Assembly (NCBI GenBank): GCA_028874175.1
Contig: JAPPLN010000049.1
Span: 1-54,728, forward strand
Source of the DNA: Chloroflexota bacterium
GTDB taxonomy: Bacteria; Chloroflexota; UBA11872
Direction of reading: 5' to 3'
Length of the DNA: 54,728 nucleotides
The position numbers and the translations under genes are program-made. Below the pieces are notes generated by a model that was not told the origin of the DNA, searched no databases, and saw only the letters and a program-made list of their open reading frames with translations. Shown one piece after another: positions 6,854 to 15,768 of the stretch (position 1 is its first letter; each line of letters begins with the position of its first letter).

Positions 6854-7810
6854 ATGCAAGCGTTTCTTAACGGCGAATACATGGATCTGGCGGACGCCAA
6901 GGTCAACGTGATGACGCATGCGTTGAATTACGGGACCGGGGTGTTTGAGGGGATTCGCGCCTACTGGGACCACGAAGAGGAGCAGTTGCTGCTGTTCCGG
7001 GTGCGCGAGCACTTTGAGCGGATGCACCAGTCGGCCCGGATTCTGCGGATCGGCATTGACTACTCGGTGGACGAGCTGGTGGATATCTGCGTGAACGTGC
7101 TGCGGGCGGGGAACTTCCGCGAGGACGTGTACGTGCGGCCGCTGGCGTTCAAGAGCGCGCTGCAAGTGGGACTGAACATGGTGGCGATGGGGCCGGATGG
7201 TCTGCGTCCCATCGAGAACGGATTCACGCTGTTCGCGCTGCCGTTCGGCAACTATCTGGACATCGAGAAGCCGATCCGTTGCACGATTTCGGCCTGGCGG
7301 CGGGTGAACGACAACATGATTCCGGCGCGGGGCAAGGTGACGGGGATTTACGTGAACTCGTCGCTGGCCAAGACGGAGGCGCTGGAGTCCGGGTTCGACG
7401 AGGCGATCATGCTGACGCACGACGGGCACGTGAGCGAGGGTTCGGGCGAGAACCTGTTTATCGTGCGGCACGGGAAGCTGCTGACGCCGTCGCTGAGCGA
7501 GGACATCCTGGAAGGCGTGACGCGCGCGACGGTGATGCAGATCGCGCTGGACGACCTGGGGATCGAGACGATCGAGCGCCCGATCGACCGCACGGAGCTG
7601 TATATCGCGGACGAGCTGTTCCTGGTGGGAACGGGGGCGCAGATTTCGCCGGTGCGGGAGATCGACGGGCGCATTATTGGCGACGGCGAGATCGGTCCGG
7701 TGACGGGCGCGTTGCAGGATCTGTACTTTGACATCGTGCGCGGCCGCTCGGCGAAGTATCGTGAGTGGTGTCTGAGCGTGCAGGAACGGGCCGCCGCGCC
7801 GCACGCATGA
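6854..7810 (+). CDS. ilvE: Branched-chain amino acid aminotransferase
   Basis: A class IV PLP-dependent aminotransferase for the last step of Leu, Ile and Val synthesis. Family signatures run in order: FLNGEYMDLADAKVNVMTHA, then LNYGTGVFEGIRAY near the N-terminus, the PLP lysine in PARGKVTGIYVNSSL, and GHVSEGSGENLFIVRHGKLL with EGVTRATVMQIA, the class IV phosphate-cup region. I place the start at ATG 6854 because family members begin just before F-x-N-G-E. A GTG at 6830 in the same frame would add eight residues. The ORF ends 133 bp before rnc. No other branched-chain gene is near. Confidence 0.92.
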   Translation: MQAFLNGEYMDLADAKVNVMTHALNYGTGVFEGIRAYWDHEEEQLLLFRVREHFERMHQSARILRIGIDYSVDELVDICVNVLRAGNFREDVYVRPLAFKSALQVGLNMVAMGPDGLRPIENGFTLFALPFGNYLDIEKPIRCTISAWRRVNDNMIPARGKVTGIYVNSSLAKTEALESGFDEAIMLTHDGHVSEGSGENLFIVRHGKLLTPSLSEDILEGVTRATVMQIALDDLGIETIERPIDRTELYIADELFLVGTGAQISPVREIDGRIIGDGEIGPVTGALQDLYFDIVRGRSAKYREWCLSVQERAAAPHA

Positions 7811-7943
7811 TCGGGAGGCGAATGGAGGCACAGCCGCGCTGATCGCGATACGCCTCCCGCAGCCCACCCGCGTGGGCGCTCCCGCCCCACGATCCGTAGT
7901 TCACCGACTCTTCCGGCCCCTCCGAGTAATGAGGGCCTGAGCC

Positions 7944-8687
7944 ATGGGCAACTTGCAGCTGGACGACAGCGCCCTGGAGCGGCTGCAAGCGCGCCTGGGC
8001 GTTCGGTTCAAGGACCGGTCGCTGCTGGCGCAGGCGCTGGTGCACCGATCGTTGGTCAACGAGGCGGATCTGGCCGACAAGGACTGTAACGAGCGGTTGG
8101 AGTTCCTGGGCGACGCGGCGCTGGGCCTGGTGGCCGCCGAACTGCTGTACCGGCGCTACCCGGACCGTGCCGAAGGCCAGCTGACGCACTCGCGCGCGTC
8201 GCTGGTGAACCTGGAGTCGCTGGGCGATATTGGCGGGGGGCTGGACCTGGGCGAATTCGTCCAACTGGGACGCGGCGAGCACCTGAGCGGCGGCCGAGAG
8301 CGCCGCAGCGTGGTGGGCCGGGCCATGGAGGCGGTGCTGGGCGCGGTATACCTGGACCAAGGGCTGGACGCGCTGCGAACGCTGCTGGAGCCGATGCTGA
8401 TCGCCGAATTGGACCGACACGGCTGGGAGGGACCCGCAAAGGACTTCAAATCGCAACTGCAGGAACACCTGCAGGCCAACGCGGGGCCCACGCCCGAGTA
8501 TGAACTCGTTTCGATGGAGGGGCCCGACCACCATCGCCTGTTCACGATGTCGGTCCGGTCCGGCGACGCGGTGCTGGCGTTGGGCGAAGGCTCAAGCAAG
8601 CAGCGCGCGGAGCAGGCGGCCGCGCGCGCGGCGTTGACGGCGATCCTGGACGCCGAAGGGACGACGGATGTACCTGCGGCGGATTGA
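7944..8687 (+). CDS. rnc: Ribonuclease III with one substituted metal ligand
   Basis: A double-strand-specific RNase for rRNA and mRNA processing. The 247 residues hold an N-terminal RNase III domain (about 10-150) with the signature NERLEFLGDAAL, and a C-terminal dsRNA-binding domain (about 172-240) ending GEGSSKQRAEQAAARAAL. Of the four metal-binding acids (E. coli E41, D45, D114, E117), E53, D57 and E129 are present. The third position, normally Asp in A-D-x-x-E-A, is Arg126 (GRAMEAVLGAVYLD; codon CGG). Loss of this Asp is expected to hurt metal binding, so activity may be altered. The gene overlaps smc by 20 bp, a conserved pairing. Confidence 0.93.
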   Translation: MGNLQLDDSALERLQARLGVRFKDRSLLAQALVHRSLVNEADLADKDCNERLEFLGDAALGLVAAELLYRRYPDRAEGQLTHSRASLVNLESLGDIGGGLDLGEFVQLGRGEHLSGGRERRSVVGRAMEAVLGAVYLDQGLDALRTLLEPMLIAELDRHGWEGPAKDFKSQLQEHLQANAGPTPEYELVSMEGPDHHRLFTMSVRSGDAVLALGEGSSKQRAEQAAARAALTAILDAEGTTDVPAAD

Positions 8688-11600
8688 TCTCCAAGGGTTC
8701 AAGACGTTCCCGCGGCGTACGACGTTCGAGTTCCGGCCGGGCGTCACGGCGATTGTGGGGCCGAACGGCGCGGGCAAGAGCAACCTGTCGGACGCCATCC
8801 GCTGGGCGATGGGCGAGCAAGCGCCGCGCCTGCTGCGGATCCGCCGGGCGGAAGACGTGATCTTCGGCGGCTCGGATTCGCGGCGGCGGACCGGGATGGC
8901 TGACGTGCGGTTGACCTTTGACAACGCCGCCGACTGGCTGCCCACCGAGTTCGACGAGGTGGTGATCGGGCGGCGGCTGTTCCGGACGGGCGCCTCGGAG
9001 TACACGATCAATGGGGTGCGGGTGCGCCTGCGGGACGTGCTGGACCTGATGAGCGCGGGCTCGGCGAGTCATGGCGGGCATTCGGTGATCAACCAGGGCC
9101 AGGTGGAGCAGGTGTTGCAGCAGCGGCCGGAGGATCGGCGAGCGTTCCTGGAAGAAGCCGCGGGGGTGGCTCGCTTCTACGCGCGGCGAGATCAGGCCTG
9201 GCGGCGTCTGACGGAAACGCGGCGGAATCTTCAGCGATTGCGCGACCTGACCGCCGAGATCGAGTCCCGGCTGGACACGTTGCGCGAGCAGGCGCAGGTC
9301 GCCGAGCGCGGGGCGGACCTGCAACGCGAGCTGCGTGAGGGGCAGATGACGCTGGCTCGACACCGGCTGTTCACGGTGAACCGGCAACTGGAGGCCGCGG
9401 AAGAGCGTGAGCAGCAGGCCACGGAAACGCTGGCAGGGCTGCTGGCCGAACCGGCGGAAGAGCTGCGCCGACAGGCCGCAGAGGCATTGCTGCGGAGTTC
9501 GGAAATCGAGCAGGGTCTGGCGAAGGCGCGGAACCAGGTCGAGCAGGCTCGACGCGAGGCAGCGGAGCGGGCGGCGCAACGGGCGCGGCTGGTGGAACGG
9601 CAGCGACACCTGGAAAGCCGCCACACCGACCTGAGCGCACGGGGCGCAAGCCTGGCGGCGCGCGCCGAGGCGCTGGCGGAGGAAGCGCAGGTAGCCGAGC
9701 AGTCGCTGGCGGAACTCGATGCGCACGTGGCGCAAGTCCAAAGCGAACGGCAGCGGTTGCTGGAAACGCTGGCGCCGGAGCGCGAACGGCGGGGTCGGAT
9801 GCAGATGCTGGCCGGCCAGCTGGCCAGCGCACGGGACCGGCGCACGTCGCTGCGGGAACGCCGGCGGCACCTGTTGGGCGAAGGCGAGACGCTGGAGGCC
9901 GAGATTACGCGGCTGACGGACCAGGTGACGGACAGGCGCGACCTGGCGACGGCTGCGCGTGCGGCCGCGGAGGTAGCGGAGCGCGAGGCGCAAGCAGCCG
10001 CGGCAGGCGTTGAGCAGGCCGCGGATGCGCAGCGAGCCGCCGTTGACGCGGCTCGAGCCGCGCAGCAGGCCCAGGCCCGCGCGCAGGCAGAGCTACGCGC
10101 GGGGTCCGAGGCCAGCGCCTCGCTGGAACGGGAGTTGGAAGCGCTCAGGGACGCCACTGCCCACGCCGGAGGAACCGACGAGGCGCTGCGCGCGCTGCGG
10201 GAGGCGACACCCGACACGGTGATTGGCCGGTTCCGCGATCGGATGCGCCCGCGCAGCCCCGAGGCCTCGCGACTCCTGGAGGCTGCGTTTGCGAACGGGC
10301 TTGACGCCCTGCTGGTCGCAAGCCCCGCGGAAGGAAGCGCCCTACGAGCGGCCGCGCGCGACTTGCGACTGAATCGGCTGCGCTGGCGTCCAGCTGCGGG
10401 GTTCCGCGGCTGGCCGTACGAAGGCGACGTGGTCGCAGCGGCGCCGGCAGGCCAGCGCGGGACGCTGGCCGACATGGTGGAGGCCATCGGTCCCGACGCC
10501 GCCCTGGTGCGGCGGTTGCTGAGCCGAGTTCTGGTGGCCGACAACCTGGACGCCGCGCTGCGGGCGCGCCAGGACCAGCCTGGCTTTGCCGACTATCAAA
10601 TCGTGACGCTGGACGGCGACGCCATCGACGTCGACGGGACGGTGCGGCTGAGTGCGGAGGACGCCGCGGGACGGGACGTCGGCAAGCGGCTGGCCAAGGT
10701 TGAACGGGCGCTGCATGAAGCTCAACGTCGACAGCCGGAGCTGGAACACGCCGCGAGGGCCGCCGACCGGGCATTGCGCGCGGCGGACGACGCCCTGCGC
10801 GGCGCCGAAGCGGACCGTGCCGCCGCGGCCAGCACGCATCAGCACGCGCACGCCGCGGCGACGGCGGCGATCCGGCGGCATCAGCGTGCCGAGGCCGAGG
10901 CCCACGCCCTTGGCGCGAGAACCGAAGACGCCGGGGAACGCCTGGGCAGCATCAAGGGGCGCCTGGAGGAGCTGGCACCGCGCGTCAAGGAGTCCGAGCA
11001 GGACGTCATGCGGCTGAGTGAGGAGCTTGATCAATCGGGAGAAGCCGCCGCAGGCACCGCGGAGGCGGAGGCGCAGTTGGCGGCCCTGGAAGCGACGTTG
11101 GGGGTGAACGAGCGTCGCGCGGTCGATCTGCGGACCCAAGCGGCCCAGCGCCGTACGGCCGCGTCGCAGGCAACGGCCGAGGCTGGAGCCCTGGAGCGCG
11201 AGCGGATGGACGCCGAGCAGGCGCTGACCGCGGCTGTCGCCACGCTGGTCGAGATGGACGCTGTGGCTGACGGCGAGGACGCGCCTGACGAGGGCCTCAT
11301 CCGTCAACTGGAATCCGAGGCGCTGGAAGCCAGGCTGGATCTGCAGCGGTTGCAAATGCGGACCGAAGTGCGAGCGCAAGAACAGGCCCGGGCCGAGGCG
11401 GAGGTGGCGGCGGGGCAGCGCGAGACGGAGCGCCTGGTTGAACGACGCGCCGAGATTCGGTCCCAGGCTCGCGACGACCTGGGCATCGAACGCCTTGAGG
11501 CCGGCAAGGCCTCAACACCGGTTGGCCAAATCGAGCGTCGGACGGCAGAGCTGCGGCGGCTGCTTGACCGGCTGGGGCCGATCAACCCGCTGGCCCCAGA

Positions 11601-12252
11601 GGAGTACGAGCGCGAGCGCAGCCGGGTCGAGGACGCGCGGCAGCAGATTGCGGACCTGGAAGGCGCCGAGACCAACCTGCAAACATTGGCGCGCGACCTC
11701 CAGCAGCAACTGCACACCGAATTCATGGCCACGTTCGAGACCATGAACGCGGCGTTCAGCGAGACCTTTACCGACTTGTTCGGGGGCGGCGAGGCGCACA
11801 TGACGCTGACGTCGCCCAACGACATTGAACAGACTGGGGTGGAGTTCTCGATTCGCATGCCGGGGAAGCGACCGCAGCAACTGGCGGCGCTGTCGGGCGG
11901 CGAGCGGGCGCTGGTTTCGGCGGCGCTGATTCTGGCGCTGCTGAAGATTCGTCCGCCGCCGTTCTGCATCCTGGACGAGGTGGACGCGGCGCTGGACGAT
12001 CAGAACGTCATGCGGTTCTGTCAGCAGGTGCAACGCCTGAGCGAGCGCACGCAGATTTTGCTGATCACGCACAACGCCCTCAGCGTTGAAGCCGCATCCA
12101 CGGTTTACGGCGTGACAATGCGCGAAGACGGTGTCTCGGAGTTGCTGTCGCTGCGCCTGGACGGGACTCCGGTCAACGGTGAGACCACCAACGGGCACGC
12201 GCCCGCGCCGGCCGAGGCGGGCAGTCGCCGGAGCGCCGCCAGCGCCACGTGA
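8668..12252 (+). CDS. smc: Chromosome segregation ATPase SMC
   Basis: Structural maintenance of chromosomes protein, the ATPase arm of the SMC-ScpAB condensin. At 1194 residues it has the normal length. The N-terminal head has Walker A GPNGAGKS (residues 31-38). Two very long coiled coils rich in Ala, Arg and Glu flank a hinge at roughly 500-670. The C-terminal head has the ABC signature LSGGE at 1075 and Walker B CILDEVD at about 1100-1106. A D-loop (AALDD) and a switch His (LLITHN) follow. It is translated from an ATG inside the end of rnc. No scpA or scpB lies in this window. Confidence 0.97.
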   Translation: MYLRRIDLQGFKTFPRRTTFEFRPGVTAIVGPNGAGKSNLSDAIRWAMGEQAPRLLRIRRAEDVIFGGSDSRRRTGMADVRLTFDNAADWLPTEFDEVVIGRRLFRTGASEYTINGVRVRLRDVLDLMSAGSASHGGHSVINQGQVEQVLQQRPEDRRAFLEEAAGVARFYARRDQAWRRLTETRRNLQRLRDLTAEIESRLDTLREQAQVAERGADLQRELREGQMTLARHRLFTVNRQLEAAEEREQQATETLAGLLAEPAEELRRQAAEALLRSSEIEQGLAKARNQVEQARREAAERAAQRARLVERQRHLESRHTDLSARGASLAARAEALAEEAQVAEQSLAELDAHVAQVQSERQRLLETLAPERERRGRMQMLAGQLASARDRRTSLRERRRHLLGEGETLEAEITRLTDQVTDRRDLATAARAAAEVAEREAQAAAAGVEQAADAQRAAVDAARAAQQAQARAQAELRAGSEASASLERELEALRDATAHAGGTDEALRALREATPDTVIGRFRDRMRPRSPEASRLLEAAFANGLDALLVASPAEGSALRAAARDLRLNRLRWRPAAGFRGWPYEGDVVAAAPAGQRGTLADMVEAIGPDAALVRRLLSRVLVADNLDAALRARQDQPGFADYQIVTLDGDAIDVDGTVRLSAEDAAGRDVGKRLAKVERALHEAQRRQPELEHAARAADRALRAADDALRGAEADRAAAASTHQHAHAAATAAIRRHQRAEAEAHALGARTEDAGERLGSIKGRLEELAPRVKESEQDVMRLSEELDQSGEAAAGTAEAEAQLAALEATLGVNERRAVDLRTQAAQRRTAASQATAEAGALERERMDAEQALTAAVATLVEMDAVADGEDAPDEGLIRQLESEALEARLDLQRLQMRTEVRAQEQARAEAEVAAGQRETERLVERRAEIRSQARDDLGIERLEAGKASTPVGQIERRTAELRRLLDRLGPINPLAPEEYERERSRVEDARQQIADLEGAETNLQTLARDLQQQLHTEFMATFETMNAAFSETFTDLFGGGEAHMTLTSPNDIEQTGVEFSIRMPGKRPQQLAALSGGERALVSAALILALLKIRPPPFCILDEVDAALDDQNVMRFCQQVQRLSERTQILLITHNALSVEAASTVYGVTMREDGVSELLSLRLDGTPVNGETTNGHAPAPAEAGSRRSAASAT

Positions 12253-12324
12253 GGCCAGCGGCCATCGATGCGCCGTAGGCTCGAGGCGGGCACAGCGATG
12301 CGAGGTCTTACGTAACCCAGTGAC

Positions 12325-13476
12325 ATGAGCACCGCCGTCGAGCGACGCCGGAGGCGCGCCAGGCGTGTCAACTCGCCGCGCCGACCCGGCCGGATGGTGC
12401 GACGGCCCGGCCGGTCTCCGGTGCGACGGACCGTGGTGCCCGTGTGGGGCCTTGCCCTGGCGCTGGGAGCAGCCGCGATCGTGTTCATGCTGGTTCTAGC
12501 CGCCGTGGTTAATCCGTTGGCCGGGCTTCAGGACCTGGCCGACGACGCCGAGGCGCTCCTGCAGCCGGGGGCGCCGGTGCCAAGTAGCGATGAGCCTCTG
12601 GTGCCGCGCCGCGAAGACCCGAACGCGGACGTTGTGGAGGTGCCCCTGGCTGTCAACCTGAACGCCGAGGCAGCGAAAGATCTCCTGGAAGCCGCGGGCC
12701 TCGAGCCGCGGGTGGAAGAGGCGTTCGACGACCGGGTGGCCGCGGGACTGGTAATCCGCCAGGACCCGGCGGCCGGCACGTCCGTTCAGCGATTGACGCC
12801 GGTGATCGTGACGGTCAGCCGGGGACCGTCGTTGGCGCCGCTCCCCAACGTCGTTGGGCTTCCGGTGGAAGACGCGCGCGCCACTCTGGACCGGGGAGGA
12901 TTCCAGGTGATCGAAGTAGCCGCCTTCAACGAGGACGTGCCGGCCGGAACGGTACTTGGCCAGGAACCGCTGGCGGGGGCAACTGTGGATCGGCGATCGG
13001 TGGTGGTGGTGCAGATCAGCCGCGGCGTAGAGATCGTGCCGGTGCCCCCGGTGGTTGGGCGGGCTGAAGACGATGCGCGGCGCGCCATTGAGCTCGTCGG
13101 GCTCGCGGTGGGCGAGACCACCTATGTCGAGGACGACTCGGCGCCGAATGGAGTCGTGATTGGGCAGGTTCCGGCCAGCGGCGATGGCGTGCCGAGCGGG
13201 TCCGAGGTGCAATTGACGGTGGTGCGTGTTGGGGAGGTCGTGGTGCCCGAACTGGTGGGGCTGACGGTGGACGCGGCTGAACGCACGCTGTTCGACAATG
13301 GTCTGCTGGTTGGATCGATTCGGCTGATTCCCACCCCCGGGACATCCGGGGAGATCGTGGTGGGTCAGGAACCCGGCCCCGGAGCCAAGGTGGCGCGGGG
13401 CTACGGCGTGCGCCTGATCGTGGCAATCCCGGCCGCGGCCCCAAGCCCAGCGCCGGCGCCGACAGCTAGCGGCTAA
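12325..13476 (+). CDS. Membrane-anchored PASTA-repeat protein without a kinase domain
   Basis: A basic cytoplasmic N-terminus (residues 1-36, very Arg-rich) leads to one transmembrane helix (about 38-63, WGLALALGAAAIVFMLVLAA). An extracellular part follows with four PASTA repeats, roughly 103-168, 169-236, 237-305 and 306-374; each begins with V-x-x-x-A-x-x-x-L and contains the G-x-V-x-x-Q-x-P-x-x-G-x-x-V pattern (for example VLGQEPLAGATV, VIGQVPASGDGV, VVGQEPGPGAKV). A Pro/Ala tail ends the protein. PASTA domains bind muropeptides or peptidoglycan and usually belong to Ser/Thr kinases or PBPs; here the kinase is absent. The gene is 72 bp after smc and overlaps the convergent ctpA by 11 bp. 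Confidence 0.88.
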   Translation: MSTAVERRRRRARRVNSPRRPGRMVRRPGRSPVRRTVVPVWGLALALGAAAIVFMLVLAAVVNPLAGLQDLADDAEALLQPGAPVPSSDEPLVPRREDPNADVVEVPLAVNLNAEAAKDLLEAAGLEPRVEEAFDDRVAAGLVIRQDPAAGTSVQRLTPVIVTVSRGPSLAPLPNVVGLPVEDARATLDRGGFQVIEVAAFNEDVPAGTVLGQEPLAGATVDRRSVVVVQISRGVEIVPVPPVVGRAEDDARRAIELVGLAVGETTYVEDDSAPNGVVIGQVPASGDGVPSGSEVQLTVVRVGEVVVPELVGLTVDAAERTLFDNGLLVGSIRLIPTPGTSGEIVVGQEPGPGAKVARGYGVRLIVAIPAAAPSPAPAPTASG

Positions 13477-14710
13477 CGTCCAGCGGCAGCGCCCGCACGG
13501 CTTCCAGGCCGGCCGCGAGCACCGAATCGTCGTCGCCGCCGAGCTGTCCTTCGGGCATTTCGACGTGAAGGTCCGGCGTGAGACCACTGCCGGCGCCCGC
13601 CAGCGCGATGCCGGCCGGCGTGAACCAGATACCGGTCGTGACGCGCATGATGGAGCCGTCAGAGAGCCTGTGGAGTTCCTGCACGGAGCCCTTGCCGTGC
13701 GTCTGTTCACCGATGAGCGTGGCGCGGCCATGGGCCTGGAGGGCGCCCGCGAATACCTCGGAACCGCTGGCCGATCCGGAATTGACCAGGATGACCAGGG
13801 GCGTCCGCAGGTCGCGGAACCCGCTGATGGCGTTGTAGACCTGCGTCGGCTCCTTGCGGCTTTCGCGGCGCAGGATGATTTCACCCTCGGGCAGGAAGCG
13901 GCTGGTGGCCGAGACGCTGGCGTCAAGCAGCCCACCGGGGTTGTTGCGCAGGTCCACAATCAACCGCTCAACGCCCGCGGTCTGAAGGCCGGTGAGGGCG
14001 TGGTGAACCTCGCCGGACGTTCGAGACGAGAAGTTGGCGATCCGGATGTAGCCGACGTCTTCGAAGACCCTGGTGGTCACCGACTGCACGATGATCCGTT
14101 CCCGGATGATCGTGACGTCGCGCTGGGTGGTTTCACCTTCGCGTCGCAGCGTGAGGGTGACGGGCGTACCGCGCTCGCCGCGCACGCGTCGTCCAAATTC
14201 CGACAGGGCCATGCCTTCGGTCGAGACGCCGTCCACGGCCAGGACGTACTCGTGGATGCCGATGCCGGCGGCCTCGGCCGGTGATTGGGGAATCGGCTGG
14301 ATGATGAAGGGGAGGTCGTCGCGAAGCTCAATGCGAATGCCGACGCCGACGAACGAACCAGATAGATGCGCGGTGGACCTCCGGGCCTGCTCAGGATCCT
14401 GGTAGAGGGTGTAGGGATCCTGAGTGGCCTGCGCGAGGCCGCGGATGGCGCCTTCGCGCAAGGTTTCGGCGGCCAATGGACCGTCGAAGTAGTTGTCCTG
14501 GATAACGTTCCAGGCTTCCCAGAACAGGCTGAAGTCGACCTCTTCGTCCCCGTCCTTGACCTCAGGCGGCGGATCACCGGCGACGACCTGCGGGGGCGGA
14601 ACGCCAGGGCCCAGCGCGGTGGCGCCGGCGACAAACCCGACGGAGAACACGAAACAGAGCGCGACGACGGAGCCGGCCAGCATGAGGGCGGTGCGGATGG
14701 AGCGTTGCAT
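13466..14710 (-). CDS. ctpA: Carboxy-terminal processing protease (S41)
   Basis: A periplasmic or cell-surface S41 protease of 414 residues. An N-terminal signal anchor (LMLAGSVVALCFVFSVGFVA) precedes a PDZ domain (about 115-195; GVGIRIELRDDLPFIIQPIP and SPAEAAGI). The catalytic domain holds the conserved DLRNNPGGLLDA, the nucleophile region VNSGSASGSEVFAG and the general base Lys in THGKGSVQEL. It cleaves C-terminal tails of exported proteins. It is the last gene of the operon secA-prfB-peptidase-ftsE-ftsX-ftsE2-ctpA, a neighbourhood in which ctpA commonly follows ftsEX and acts on cell-wall hydrolase control. Its 3' end overlaps the convergent PASTA gene by 11 bp. Confidence 0.95.
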   Translation of the reverse strand: MQRSIRTALMLAGSVVALCFVFSVGFVAGATALGPGVPPPQVVAGDPPPEVKDGDEEVDFSLFWEAWNVIQDNYFDGPLAAETLREGAIRGLAQATQDPYTLYQDPEQARRSTAHLSGSFVGVGIRIELRDDLPFIIQPIPQSPAEAAGIGIHEYVLAVDGVSTEGMALSEFGRRVRGERGTPVTLTLRREGETTQRDVTIIRERIIVQSVTTRVFEDVGYIRIANFSSRTSGEVHHALTGLQTAGVERLIVDLRNNPGGLLDASVSATSRFLPEGEIILRRESRKEPTQVYNAISGFRDLRTPLVILVNSGSASGSEVFAGALQAHGRATLIGEQTHGKGSVQELHRLSDGSIMRVTTGIWFTPAGIALAGAGSGLTPDLHVEMPEGQLGGDDDSVLAAGLEAVRALPLDVSR

Positions 14711-14802
14711 GGGACGTACGACCGGAAGAGGCTGATTCCACCGTAACGCAGAGCGATGAGCGGGGGATGAGAAACCGGCGGCTTTTCGTTGGCGGTCCGC
14801 TG

Positions 14803-15483
14803 CTAGCCGGAGTTGAACACTCCAACCGGTTCGTCGGCGAGGATGGCGCCGGCATCCATGCGGATGACGCGGCGGCGGAGGTTGTTGACGATTTCGCTGT
14901 CATGGGTGGCGACGAGAGTGGTGACGCCGTCGCTGTTGATTTCGAGCAACAGGCCCATGATCTCGCGCGCGTGCATAGGGTTGATGCTGTCGGTGGGTTC
15001 ATCGCAAAGCAGGATGTCGGGCTTGGATATGACGGCGCGGGCGAGGGCGACCTTGCGCTGTTCGCCGCCCGAGAGTTGCCGGGGGAAGCGCTCGGATTTG
15101 TCCGCAAGAGCCACACGCTCGAGCACCTCGTCCACAGCGACGTCGATCTCGCGATTGGCGCGCCCGCGGACCTGGAGCGGCAGGCCGACGTTCTCCCGGA
15201 CGGTGGCGTTGGGCAGCAGGCGGGTGTCCTGGAAGACGACGCCGATGCGGCGTCGGAACTTGGTGAGGGCTGCGCCGCGAATCCTGGAGACATCGACGCC
15301 GTTGACGAGGACGACGCCGGAATCGAACGGCTCCTCGCGCAGGAGGATGCGGAGCAGGGTGGTCTTGCCCGCGCCGTTGGTGCCGATCAGGAAGGCGAAC
15401 TCGCCGCGGGCGACGGCGATGGAGACGTCGGCGAGGGCGGGCTCGCCGTCGTAGCGCTTGGTGACTCCCTGGACGACGATCAG
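14803..15483 (-). CDS. Second FtsE-like ABC ATPase with a CTG start
   Basis: A complete ABC ATPase: Walker A IGTNGAGKTTLL, Q-loop GVVFQDTRL, signature LSGGEQRKVALARAV, Walker B ILLCDEPTDSINP and switch His LVATHDSE. It resembles the neighbouring FtsE over its whole length. Aligning the two N-termini, LIVVQGVTKRY here matches [11 protein letters not shown] there, so the start should be the CTG at 15483. An AGGAG ribosome binding site sits 7 bases upstream, and no ATG or GTG lies nearby in frame. An in-frame TTG at 15513 exists only because it lies in the end of a transposable element. The D-loop (DSIN instead of GNLD) departs from typical FtsE. It may pair with FtsX or have another partner. 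Confidence 0.82.
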   Translation of the reverse strand: MIVVQGVTKRYDGEPALADVSIAVARGEFAFLIGTNGAGKTTLLRILLREEPFDSGVVLVNGVDVSRIRGAALTKFRRRIGVVFQDTRLLPNATVRENVGLPLQVRGRANREIDVAVDEVLERVALADKSERFPRQLSGGEQRKVALARAVISKPDILLCDEPTDSINPMHAREIMGLLLEINSDGVTTLVATHDSEIVNNLRRRVIRMDAGAILADEPVGVFNSG

Positions 15484-15490
15484 CGGTGCG

Positions 15491-15495
15491 CTCCT
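15491..15495 (-). promoter_or_regulatory. Ribosome binding site that fixes the ftsE2 CTG start
   Basis: AGGAG on the minus strand lies 7 bases before CTG 15483. It is immediately next to the 5-bp target duplication of the element at 15501-15768, so the insertion left this site intact. Confidence 0.6.
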
Positions 15496-15500
15496 ATACA

Positions 15501-15768
15501 GAGACCTTTGCAAAACCCGAGGGCAGGCGCTCGCAAGACCCTGATCCCAACCCTCTCCCCAGAGAAGACCTTTGCGAAACCCGAGGCTGGTTGCCCGGAA
15601 GACCCCTCACCGATTTCCGGCGAAGACGCCGGAATCTGCCTCTCCCCCAGGAGAGGGGAAAGACCGGCGTCCCCTCGAATAGATTGACACCGAACACCGT
15701 TGCTTCCCCCCGGGAGGGAGGAAAAGCGTCCGCGAGTTCGATGATCAATGGAGTGTTGCAAAGGTCTC
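15501..15768 (-). mobile_element. 268-bp MITE-like element between ftsX and ftsE2
   Basis: The element is bounded by perfect 13-bp inverted repeats, GAGACCTTTGCAA at 15501-15513 and TTGCAAAGGTCTC at 15756-15768, and flanked by the direct repeat ATACA (15496-15500 and 15769-15773), the expected target duplication. It has no transposase; the short frames inside are low complexity. Inside lie a second copy of its own left end (GACCTTTGCGAAACCCGAGG near 15567) and a full copy of the two-hairpin repeat (15586-15663). The terminal sequence resembles ends of IS5-like elements by general appearance only. Removing the element and one ATACA restores an 18-base link in which the ftsX stop (TAG) and the ftsE2 AGGAG overlap. 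Confidence 0.8.
15586..15663 (+). repeat. Two-hairpin dispersed repeat, copy 4 (inside the MITE)
   Basis: It reads GGTTGCCCGGAAGACCCCTC, then an 8-bp first stem TTCCGGCG/CGCCGGAA with the loop AAGA, then TCTGCCTCTCC and a second hairpin closed by GAGAGG. It is closely related to copy 1 at 701-795, about 15 kb away, which shows that the repeat moves independently or travels with such elements. Confidence 0.75.

Noticed and set aside
8542-9993. 483-aa minus-strand frame opposite smc
   Set aside because: Shadow frame caused by high GC; the plus strand encodes a complete SMC with all motifs.
12496-13959. 487-aa minus-strand frame opposite the PASTA gene
   Set aside because: Antisense to PASTA repeats and out of frame with ctpA; no recognisable domain.
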